In this document: in pieces, positions 1 through 4,974 of the stretch
Position numbering within the stretch: the first letter of the stretch is position 1
Layout: each line of letters begins with the position of its first letter
Source: Candidatus Cloacimonas sp. SDB
GTDB lineage: Bacteria > Cloacimonadota > Cloacimonadia > Cloacimonadales > TCS61
Length of the DNA stretch: 5,611 bases
Assembly (NCBI GenBank): GCA_001412425.1
Contig: LKUH01000412.1
Location: forward strand, 1-5,611
Reading direction: 5' to 3'
The notes under the pieces: generated by a model
What the model was told of the DNA's origin: nothing
Seen by the model: only the letters and a program-made list of their open reading frames with translations
Databases searched by the model: none
Program-made: the position numbers and the translations under genes

Positions 1-125
1 AAGAAAAACCATAAGCTTTTATCAATAAAAAATAATGCACCATTTGATGTATTGAAAATATAAAATTGCTGATCATTTTTAGAGTCATTTGAAAATAATA
101 ATATATATCTTGATACTTTATACAT
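1..125 (-). CDS. Probable radical SAM/SPASM peptide maturase, N-terminal 41 codons (runs off the left edge)
   Basis: An open frame starts at the ATG at 125-123 and stays open to the window edge, giving 41 residues. It begins MYKVSRY and contains FYIFNTSNGALFFID at residues 21-35. The pattern S-x-Y, a short variable loop, then (F/L)(Y/L)xxNTxxGAL(x)xxD is what I know from the N-termini of radical SAM/SPASM enzymes that modify ribosomal peptides, ahead of the CxxxCxxC cluster. That cluster would lie outside the window, so the radical SAM assignment is inferred from the N-terminus and context. The gene follows two Cys-rich precursor-like peptides by 32 bases on the same strand. No Shine-Dalgarno is visible. 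The only upstream in-frame alternatives before a TAA at 137-135 are two TTG codons. A different modifying enzyme or a transporter N-terminus is less likely. Confidence 0.68.
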   Translation of the reverse strand, partial: MYKVSRYILLFSNDSKNDQQFYIFNTSNGALFFIDKSLWFF

Positions 126-129
126 CAAT

Positions 130-155
130 GACAATTAATTGTATTTTTAATTGTC
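130..155 (-). promoter_or_regulatory. Hairpin between the peptide gene and the maturase start
   Basis: The arms GACAATTA and TAATTGTC (130-137 and 148-155) are perfect 8-base inverted repeats around a 10-base loop. On the minus-strand transcript the stem starts 2 bases after the stop codon of the second peptide gene and ends 4 bases before the ATG of the maturase, where a ribosome binding site should be. No T-run follows, so it does not look like a classical terminator. It may limit enzyme translation, couple it to translation of the peptide, or protect the 3' end of the peptide message. Confidence 0.5.
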
Positions 156-157
156 GA

Positions 158-283
158 TCAGAAAACTCGAAAACAAGAACAATTCATACCAAAACATCCA
201 CAATTAACTATACAAAAATTAATATCAATTGACATTATAGCATTTTCATCAATTTCATTATTAGTTTTAATTTGTTTTACCAT
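158..283 (-). CDS. Cys-rich RiPP precursor-like peptide, second copy (41 aa)
   Basis: The 41-residue peptide opens with MVKQIKTN and a moderately acidic stretch (E10, D12, E13, D20). It ends in a cysteine-rich segment with Cys at 24, 28, 30, 35 and 37, including CGCFGMNCSCFRV followed by a terminal Phe. A strong AGGAGG (289-294) lies 5 bases before the ATG. It aligns without gaps to the peptide encoded just upstream (25 of 41 identical). Six of the identical residues use different codons, including Ser TCT versus AGT and Arg CGA versus AGA, which points to selection on the protein. The conserved leader start, the Cys-rich core and the maturase-like gene immediately downstream fit a precursor whose core receives thioether or related crosslinks. 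The chemistry is inference. A metal-binding peptide is the main alternative. Confidence 0.8.
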   Translation of the reverse strand: MVKQIKTNNEIDENAIMSIDINFCIVNCGCFGMNCSCFRVF

Positions 284-288
284 TTTTT

Positions 289-294
289 CCTCCT
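289..294 (-). promoter_or_regulatory. Strong ribosome binding site of the second peptide gene
   Basis: AGGAGG on the minus strand lies 5 bases before the ATG at 283-281. It is one of only two full-consensus sites in the window, and both belong to the small peptides. It decides the start and supports the reality of a gene this short. Confidence 0.85.
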
Positions 295-314
295 AATAAA
301 ATAGCTTTCATAAA

Positions 315-440
315 TTAATGAACTCTAAAACAACTACAATTAAAACCAAAACAACCACATGACAAGCATGGAATTTTAATCAATAAGTTCATAGTAGAAT
401 CATTATCAATTTCAATATTTGTTTTTATTTGTTTAACCAT
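315..440 (-). CDS. Cys-rich RiPP precursor-like peptide, first copy (41 aa)
   Basis: This is the promoter-proximal paralogue: 41 residues beginning MVKQIKTN and ending IPCLSCGCFGFNCSCFRVH. Cys residues are at 25, 28, 30, 35 and 37. Four of the five align with the other copy, while the first is shifted by one residue (25 here, 24 there). The middle part, residues 13-27, is variable. Two ATG codons are in tandem (443-441 and 440-438). The second is chosen because it gives the same N-terminus and length as the paralogue and sits 6 bases after AGGAGG, against 3 for the first. Only 31 bases separate its stop from the next peptide gene, so the two are cotranscribed. I do not recognise the exact family. 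A precursor modified by the downstream radical SAM-like enzyme is the best inference. Confidence 0.8.
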   Translation of the reverse strand: MVKQIKTNIEIDNDSTMNLLIKIPCLSCGCFGFNCSCFRVH

Positions 441-446
441 CATCCA

Positions 447-452
447 CCTCCT
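447..452 (-). promoter_or_regulatory. Strong ribosome binding site of the first peptide gene
   Basis: AGGAGG on the minus strand is followed by TGG and two tandem ATG codons. The spacing favours the second ATG (6 bases) over the first (3 bases). Confidence 0.85.
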
Positions 453-485
453 AAAAATATATTGTTAAACATAAATATTTATATA

Positions 486-514
486 ATTATACTAAAAATT
501 AATATCTTTGTCAA
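486..514 (-). promoter_or_regulatory. Perfect sigma-70 consensus promoter of the peptide operon
   Basis: On the minus strand, TTGACA (514-509) is followed by exactly 17 bases and then TATAAT (491-486). Both hexamers are perfect consensus. Transcription should begin near 479, leaving a leader of about 25-30 bases before AGGAGG at 452. The stretch just upstream of the -35 (515-540) is almost entirely A and T, as in an UP element. The combination predicts strong transcription of the two peptides and the downstream enzyme. No operator is evident within it. Confidence 0.8.
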
Positions 515-626
515 TAACATTATAATTATATATTATATTTTTAATGGTAATAATTATAATTCTTAATAGATTTCTAAAATATAAATGATAATAATATATA
601 AGACAGTATATTTTAATTTCGAATAT

Positions 627-657
627 TATTTGATAAATTTTATTTGTTAATCAAATA
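627..657. repeat. Inverted repeat upstream of the propeller gene, possible operator
   Basis: TATTTGAT (627-634) and ATCAAATA (650-657) are perfect 8-base inverted arms with a 15-base centre. The repeat overlaps the candidate promoter of the gene starting at 681, a position where a repressor or activator dimer could act. In sequence this AT-rich an 8-base match can arise by chance. Confidence 0.25.
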
Positions 658-672
658 TATTTATTTTAAAAT
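644..672 (+). promoter_or_regulatory. Weak candidate promoter of the propeller gene
   Basis: TTGTTA (644-649), a 17-base spacer and TAAAAT (667-672) match the sigma-70 hexamers at 4 of 6 and 5 of 6 positions. Only 8 bases separate the -10 from the ATG, so the message would be nearly leaderless. That fits the lack of any Shine-Dalgarno before 681. Base composition makes chance matches common here. Confidence 0.3.
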
Positions 673-680
673 CTATATTA

Positions 681-1739
681 ATGAAAAATACAAAATTATT
701 TGTAGCAATATTTTTCATCTTTAAATTAATTGTTTCCTGTTCAACAACAAAAGAAAATCAAAAGGAAATATTCATTAAAATTTATACACCTAAACCTGCT
801 GAAATATTTTCTCCTGAAACATTATTAGTTATATCAAATGATTCCTTTGGTCATATTATTTCTGGTGATTATCAAGAAAATCGTCTTATCTTATTAGATG
901 TAATGTCTTATAGATGTTTCTTCTACCAAGATACTCAACTAATTAGCACATTTGGCACTAAAGGTGAAAGTCCTGGAGAATTTAATTTTATGGGTGCTGG
1001 ATCAGCATGTTTTTTCAATGAATCATGTTTGGTTGTTTATGATCCATCACTTTCCCGAGCACAATTTTTTGATTTCAATGGTAATTTGATTGATGTTTTA
1101 AAATTACAACATTTCAGTTTCGATTTTGGTGTATTAAATAATAAAATTATCCTGTCATCAACATTTGGTAGAGATGAATTAATAGTTGTAGATATTGAAA
1201 CTGGAAAAACTGAAAAAAAATATTTAAGTGAAATAAATATTAATCCTCAAATAGAAAAAATTCCTTCACCATACAGAACTTTTGAGATTGCCAGTGAAGA
1301 TGAGATATTTTTAGTTACGGTGGATGATTACAAAATAAAACAATACTCAATAAAAGACTCATTGATAAAAATATTTGGAGTTGAGTGGGAACCAATCCCA
1401 ATTGGTTCTGAAACAATTAACGAGATATTAAGTCGTTCAGGAGGAAATAGGGATTATATTATAAATAGGATTAGAGAGTTTAAATTACCATGCAATTGGC
1501 TCTTGTATGATAATAGATATGAAATATTATGGGTACATATTGCTTCATTAAATCCCGAAGTATGTATATTTGATTTATTTGATTTAGATGGAAATTATTT
1601 AAAAAGAGTTCAATTGAATACTGGAAATAGTTTCCTTCCAATTACTTTAAATGATGCAAGATTTGTTGGCTTTGACGAATTAACATCAAATATTATTATA
1701 TATAATGTAAAAAATATTTATAACGTGGACGGTGCATGA
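681..1739 (+). CDS. 6-bladed beta-propeller lipoprotein
   Basis: The 352-residue protein starts with a lipoprotein signal: MKNTK, a hydrophobic stretch and the lipobox IVSC with Cys20 as the lipid-anchored residue. The mature part is rich in short beta-strands. It carries FGTKGESPGEF at 91-101, the G-x-GPGEF-like blade signature of the 6-bladed beta-propeller (NHL-like) lipoproteins common in Bacteroidota and relatives. Further blade-like repeats such as YDPSLSRAQFFDFNGNLI (120-137) and CIFDLFDLDGNYLKRV follow. These proteins are usually surface or periplasmic and bind ligands. Their substrates are mostly unknown. It has no visible ribosome binding site and is divergent from the peptide operon. 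Its AT-rich composition resembles that operon, which hints at shared ancestry or acquisition. In Bacteroides, related propellers sit beside small NVEALA-type secreted peptides, so a link to the neighbouring peptides is possible but unproven. Confidence 0.85.
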   Translation: MKNTKLFVAIFFIFKLIVSCSTTKENQKEIFIKIYTPKPAEIFSPETLLVISNDSFGHIISGDYQENRLILLDVMSYRCFFYQDTQLISTFGTKGESPGEFNFMGAGSACFFNESCLVVYDPSLSRAQFFDFNGNLIDVLKLQHFSFDFGVLNNKIILSSTFGRDELIVVDIETGKTEKKYLSEININPQIEKIPSPYRTFEIASEDEIFLVTVDDYKIKQYSIKDSLIKIFGVEWEPIPIGSETINEILSRSGGNRDYIINRIREFKLPCNWLLYDNRYEILWVHIASLNPEVCIFDLFDLDGNYLKRVQLNTGNSFLPITLNDARFVGFDELTSNIIIYNVKNIYNVDGA

Positions 1740-1795
1740 CTTTGTGGCATTTTTTACTACAATAATACTCATTATTTTAAATAAAACATAAGCAA

Positions 1796-2293
1796 TTAAA
1801 CTTCAACCAGATATTTTTCAAAATCCTTTACTCTATAGTTTTTGCCCCTTTTTTCCACAACAAAATCTTCTGCTTCCAACAGCTCTTTTTGTTTTTCCAT
1901 CCCTCCGGGATATTTGGGATTAAGATAACCATTTGATTTAAGGGTTCTCCAATAAGCTAAATTATCTTTTTTTCCCTGCTGCTTTGCTTCTTTTGCTGCA
2001 TTAGCCGCAGTCATTATAAATATCCCCATGGTCAGAGAACAACAGGTTTCAACATTGTATTTTGCAGCAAGCTTTTTACAAATCTCATAAATGGTCATTA
2101 ACTTGCCCTTGGGAACAGTCAACATTATCTCTCTGACCTCCCGGGGGTTAACCAGCACACATCGGTCCCCGACTTTTCTTCCCATTTTTGCCACTGAACG
2201 GTAGCAGGGAAAATTTTCCTGAAGAATTAAAATTTTTGGAGTATTTTTTTTGTCAGCCATTTTATCCTGCCAGGATTTTTTCTTATAAGCCAT
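1796..2293 (-). CDS. MGMT-family (alkyltransferase-like) protein without the acceptor cysteine
   Basis: At 165 residues, this is a divergent member of the family containing the DNA-binding domain of O6-alkylguanine-DNA alkyltransferase. VPKGKLMTIYEICKKL (60-75) matches the (I/V)PxGKxxTYxxIA helix-turn-helix entry, and GGMEKQKELLEAE (130-142) matches the end of the domain. Where the enzyme has the acceptor motif PCHR this protein has AYWR (113-116), so the cysteine that takes the alkyl group is absent. The usual arginine-finger segment is replaced by CCSLTMG (84-90). Alkyltransferase-like proteins without this cysteine are known to bind O6-alkylguanine and recruit nucleotide excision repair. 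The same role here is inference. The AYWR form with KYPGG nearby is one I recall from other anaerobes. A weak GGTGA precedes the ATG. It is the last gene of the run and lies 16 bases after its neighbour. Confidence 0.75.
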   Translation of the reverse strand: MAYKKKSWQDKMADKKNTPKILILQENFPCYRSVAKMGRKVGDRCVLVNPREVREIMLTVPKGKLMTIYEICKKLAAKYNVETCCSLTMGIFIMTAANAAKEAKQQGKKDNLAYWRTLKSNGYLNPKYPGGMEKQKELLEAEDFVVEKRGKNYRVKDFEKYLVEV

Positions 2294-2309
2294 TGAATCA
2301 CCAGCCTAT

Positions 2310-2762
2310 TTAATATTTCAAAGGAACCAGTAAAATATTGATATGATGAATCTGATCCTCATTGTCCGGAGGATCAACTGCTACAATTTCTGCGGGATAG
2401 AATCCTTCTTTACCCGCATATATCAAAATTTTATACTTTCCGGGTGGTGCCGCTGAAGAAATCCTCAAATATCCAGAAGAATCTGATCTATTTCTTATAA
2501 GCATTGAATCAAATTCAAATGCTTGTTCAATGTCTAAATTTAAAGCAAAATAAGCCCCTGCCAGGGGAGTGATATCCACACTATCCGGTAAATTTTCCTT
2601 CCCATAATAAATTAAACTCTGAGTAATATTTTCAGAATTATTTACATAGAAAAAATGACCTTCTACAGTTATCCATTTATCTCTGCATATACAGTTATTA
2701 ACTAAAAGTATTAAAAAAATAGTTTTAGGAAAATATTGATAAAAATATTTAAATTTATTCAT
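2310..2762 (-). CDS. Small secreted beta-sandwich protein of unknown function
   Basis: The 150-residue protein has a basic, aromatic N-terminus and a hydrophobic stretch (about 13-22) ending in VNNCICRDK, which fits a signal peptide. The cysteine context (NNC) is a poor lipobox, so lipid anchoring is doubtful. The C-terminal half has an SSGYLRISSAAPPGKYKILIYAG pattern split over about residues 95-117, typical of carboxypeptidase-regulatory-like or transthyretin-like beta-sandwich domains. These are usually exported structural or binding modules. Its ATG overlaps the end of the Fpg-like gene by 8 bases and lacks a clear ribosome binding site, so translation is probably coupled. An exported protein between two DNA-repair homologues makes no obvious functional sense. 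I do not recognise a named family for the full length. Confidence 0.7.
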   Translation of the reverse strand: MNKFKYFYQYFPKTIFLILLVNNCICRDKWITVEGHFFYVNNSENITQSLIYYGKENLPDSVDITPLAGAYFALNLDIEQAFEFDSMLIRNRSDSSGYLRISSAAPPGKYKILIYAGKEGFYPAEIVAVDPPDNEDQIHHINILLVPLKY

Positions 2763-3585
2763 TTTTTTGACAATTACCGCAAAAGTAAATACTTCCCCCC
2801 ATGTAATTTTGTTTTACAATTTTATCACCGCATTGAAGGCAGATTTTCCCAACTGTATTACGACATAATTTAGTCACATACCCCCCTTTTTCTCCAAACA
2901 AATCTTTTTCAGTATCTCTTCCCCCCTGCTCGGTCATCTCCTTTAGAGTTTTCTTTACTGATCTGTATAAATTATTAATTTCTTTAGTGGAAAGCGAATC
3001 AACTCTTCTTTTAGGATGAATTTTAGAATTATATAAAATATCCTGCAATACTCCATTTCCCAGCCCGGGGATTCTTTGTTCTGTCGCCAATAGCGCTTTT
3101 ACCGACTTAGTTTTCAATTCTTCTGAATTGACTAAATTTTCAAAATAATTCTGGTCGAATTGATCAGATAAGGGAGAAGGTTTGGAATATGAATATTGAT
3201 AGTACTCATTGTCAAATTCTCCAGGATCACAGCACCATAAACCTCCATACATCTGCACCGAAGCTATTAATAATGACTTATCTTCAAACTCAATCAACAG
3301 CTGATGCTTCTTAGGAATCTTTTCATACTGTTCAATAAATCGAAGATTTATCCCATCGGTGAAAAGAAGAATTTTATCTCCTGCTTCAATCTCCACCATC
3401 CCCCCCCTATTGACTGATTTCCCCATCTTTTTTCCCTTTAGAATTTCATGGTATTTTTTGGGATCTCCGGAAAACCAGGCAAACTTATGAGGAGAACTGT
3501 TTGTTGTGACTTTACTTATTATCCTGCCCTTTACAGTTTTATTAAGCTGGTTAACCAGAGTTGCTGCTTCCGGTATTTCAATCAT
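2755..3585 (-). CDS. Fpg/Nei-family (formamidopyrimidine/endonuclease VIII-like) protein with altered N-terminal catalytic residue
   Basis: The 276-residue protein (from the chosen start) has the Fpg/Nei order: an N-terminal beta-sandwich, the helix-two-turn-helix with IPGLGN (172-177) and the IHPKRR element (189-194), then a C-terminal zinc finger with Cys249, 252, 269 and 272. The start at 3585 is chosen because it gives MIEIPEA, aligning with MPELPEV of MutM and MPEGPE of Nei. It also follows AAGGA closely and overlaps the upstream stop. The residue after Met is Ile, whereas the classical nucleophile is Pro2. Glu3 is kept. The zinc-finger arginine (GR-S/T) is replaced by Gly (GGSIYFC). I recall a MIE-(I/L)-PEA subfamily in Clostridia and Bacteroidota annotated as endonuclease VIII or Fpg-like. 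Whether it excises bases, binds lesions only, or uses another nucleophile is open. Confidence 0.85.
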   Translation of the reverse strand: MIEIPEAATLVNQLNKTVKGRIISKVTTNSSPHKFAWFSGDPKKYHEILKGKKMGKSVNRGGMVEIEAGDKILLFTDGINLRFIEQYEKIPKKHQLLIEFEDKSLLIASVQMYGGLWCCDPGEFDNEYYQYSYSKPSPLSDQFDQNYFENLVNSEELKTKSVKALLATEQRIPGLGNGVLQDILYNSKIHPKRRVDSLSTKEINNLYRSVKKTLKEMTEQGGRDTEKDLFGEKGGYVTKLCRNTVGKICLQCGDKIVKQNYMGGSIYFCGNCQKNE

Positions 3586-4135
3586 TTTCCTTCTTCTTTT
3601 TACCTCGGGAAGCCCAAACAATAAAACCTGCAATTGACAATACCACTGCTAACACTCCGCTTAATGCCTGGTAGTTGTTAACGGTTTTCGGTGACATGGA
3701 ATCTTGATAAATTGATTCCAGTATCTTCCCCACAATTACAGGAGTTAAAACCAATAATACCGCCCAGATTAACAGTATTACAACCAATAGCAGACAACTG
3801 CCGGTGGAAGCTGGTGGAGGTGAATTCTTCAATCCAAGTTCTTCAGATATTGATTCGATTGCCTGTTTGGATTGTTTCAGACTCTTTTCAGTTTCACCAC
3901 GGTAAACTTTTATCGCTTCTATCTTTTTACCGCCTTGCAATAATTTCTTAATTTCCTCCATTGTTTCCGGAGATACTTCACTAACATCAGAATCAATTAT
4001 TACCAAGCTGGTGGTAGAATCAGATTTTTTTATTTTAATTGAAGAGTTGCAGTAAGAGCAGACAACAACATCTTTATCTTCATCAACCTGTAAAGAAGCG
4101 CCGCAATTTGGACAATTTAAGGATTCCGTACTCAT
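3578..4135 (-). CDS. Zinc-ribbon, L7/L12-like segment and two-helix membrane protein
   Basis: The 185-residue protein has three parts. A zinc ribbon uses Cys8, 11, 26 and 29 (CPNCG and CSYC). A helical segment at about 57-100 resembles the C-terminal domain of ribosomal protein L7/L12, with KKIEAIKVYRGETEKSLKQ matching the K(I/L)xAIKxYRExTGxSLKEA pattern. Two membrane helices at about 114-136 and 157-175 are followed by a basic tail, GKKKK. Such zinc-ribbon/L7-L12-like combinations occur in many bacteria without an assigned role, probably in protein-protein contact at the inner membrane. It heads the run that continues with the Fpg-like gene, overlapping it by 8 bases. No Shine-Dalgarno is seen. 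A TATAAT at 4155-4150 lies 14 bases before the ATG but has no good -35. Confidence 0.75.
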   Translation of the reverse strand: MSTESLNCPNCGASLQVDEDKDVVVCSYCNSSIKIKKSDSTTSLVIIDSDVSEVSPETMEEIKKLLQGGKKIEAIKVYRGETEKSLKQSKQAIESISEELGLKNSPPPASTGSCLLLVVILLIWAVLLVLTPVIVGKILESIYQDSMSPKTVNNYQALSGVLAVVLSIAGFIVWASRGKKKKEND

Positions 4136-4183
4136 TTAGTATTCATTTCATTATATCTATTTGAAAAAATATATTATAAATGT
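4136..4183 (-). promoter_or_regulatory. Short AT-rich gap with a possible -10 element
   Basis: This is the only gap of more than 30 bases between 4944 and 1796 on the minus strand. It holds TATAAT on the minus strand at 4155-4150, which could start transcription just ahead of the zinc-ribbon gene. No hexamer near TTGACA sits 16-18 bases upstream, and no clear terminator is present for the preceding gene. Read-through from the upstream genes is possible. Confidence 0.3.
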
Positions 4184-4546
4184 TTAATGCATCTCTGAAA
4201 AATGAATTTTATATTCTTTACCCCGGTCATCTTTAGCCCACATATATTTTCTACTCCGGGAGGGGATGAACATTTTAATTTCAGATAAACATTCTAATTC
4301 CACATTTTGGGAAATCAGATGATTCTTTAATTTGGAATGATAATAATCAATTGATTTCTTGATCAGAGGAGTCAATTCCTGGGGTGGCTTAAATTCCTTT
4401 GTCAACCAGTCAATTTCAATATCAATGCCCTTTAATCTGATATCAGTTAACTGGTCAGAAATATATACACCATCGAAATAATTCATCAAACTGAAAAAAC
4501 TATCCCCGAAATTATGTAAGGATGAATATATATTTTTATACTTCAT
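4184..4546 (-). CDS. Hypothetical protein (120 aa), coupled to its upstream neighbour
   Basis: I do not recognise a named family. The 120-residue protein has no signal peptide or membrane helix and is mixed in charge. It has HNFGDSFFSLMNYFDGVY at 11-28 and DIEIDWLTKEF at 42-52, and is helical in the middle (PLIKKSIDYYHSKLKNHLI, 60-78). It ends in a basic strand-rich part. The start overlaps the stop of the upstream gene in an ATGA arrangement (4543-4546), a sign of translational coupling and often of partner proteins. Good codon continuity and the overlap support a real cytoplasmic protein. The function is unknown. Confidence 0.7.
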   Translation of the reverse strand: MKYKNIYSSLHNFGDSFFSLMNYFDGVYISDQLTDIRLKGIDIEIDWLTKEFKPPQELTPLIKKSIDYYHSKLKNHLISQNVELECLSEIKMFIPSRSRKYMWAKDDRGKEYKIHFSEMH

Positions 4547-4944
4547 AAATCAGCTTTCTTATCTAATTGATCTATTATCAAATGATTCAACGCATTAACA
4601 AATACCTCGGGAGGTAAGTATCTATGTTCTTTTATATAATGTAAAATCATCCTGGGGGCAACATACATATTTTGATTATCTTCAATCAGGATTTCTCCCC
4701 GGTCTGAGTAATTACAACAAATCTCACATTCATGGCACCCTAGAAAACCTTGATCAAATAATCTATGATCATAAGCCCATTCAAGTTTTTCTAAAATTGA
4801 ATGGGGTAACTCCCCTTTTGAAGACACCTTATCCCCCAACCAACCGATCATAGTAGCACTGAACTGATCTGGAATATCTTGGTCAAAACTTAAAAATGGC
4901 ATATGCCACCATTCCACTACTTGCATATCAGAAAAATATGACAT
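4543..4944 (-). CDS. Conserved hypothetical protein with GCHECEICC motif (133 aa)
   Basis: The 133-residue protein has no signal peptide. Residues 69-77, GCHECEICC, resemble a GxHxCExC motif. They are followed by a GEI strand (83-85) and by Y94-x-AP-x-M-I-x-HYI-x-x-H-x-Y-x-PP-x-x-F (94-115). I recall this combination from a widespread family of unknown function, often small stand-alone proteins in soil and aquatic bacteria, but cannot name it with certainty. The clustered Cys and His suggest metal binding. AGGA lies 6 bases before the ATG and supports this start. Thirty bases separate it from the three-helix membrane protein upstream, and it overlaps the next gene by 4 bases. Confidence 0.72.
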   Translation of the reverse strand: MSYFSDMQVVEWWHMPFLSFDQDIPDQFSATMIGWLGDKVSSKGELPHSILEKLEWAYDHRLFDQGFLGCHECEICCNYSDRGEILIEDNQNMYVAPRMILHYIKEHRYLPPEVFVNALNHLIIDQLDKKADL

Positions 4945-4974
4945 GTACTATCCTGGTTAAAGGATTTAACTTTA

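Larger units (their letters stand above)
515..680. other. Divergent, extremely AT-rich intergenic region
   Basis: This stretch separates the leftward peptide operon from the rightward propeller gene. It is almost pure A and T with few G or C bases. I see no credible short gene in it on either strand. It holds the upstream part of the peptide promoter and a weak candidate promoter and inverted repeat for the propeller gene. Confidence 0.6.

Noticed and set aside
158..440. The two small Cys-rich peptides as metallothioneins
   Set aside because: CxC motifs are present, but the conserved leader-like N-terminus, the aromatic residues in the core and the maturase-like gene next door fit a modified peptide better. 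Metal binding is not excluded.
441..443. First of the tandem ATG codons as start of the first peptide
   Set aside because: It is only 3 bases from AGGAGG and would add a residue not present in the paralogue.
1..680. CRISPR array or insertion sequence
   Set aside because: The only repeated sequence is that of the paralogous peptide genes. There are no regular repeat-spacer units, terminal inverted repeats or transposase.
1732..1755. Terminator after the propeller gene
   Set aside because: Only about four base pairs with a large loop can be formed before the T-run at 1750-1755, which is too weak to call.
3586..3633. N-terminal extension of the Fpg-like protein to an ATG at 3633
   Set aside because: It would place 16 unrelated residues before MIEIPEA, overlap the upstream gene by 56 bases and move the family N-terminus inside the protein, where it has no parallel.
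3691..3951. Plus-strand open frame of 86 codons
   Set aside because: It lies wholly within the well-supported zinc-ribbon gene on the other strand, has no ribosome binding site and gives no recognisable protein.
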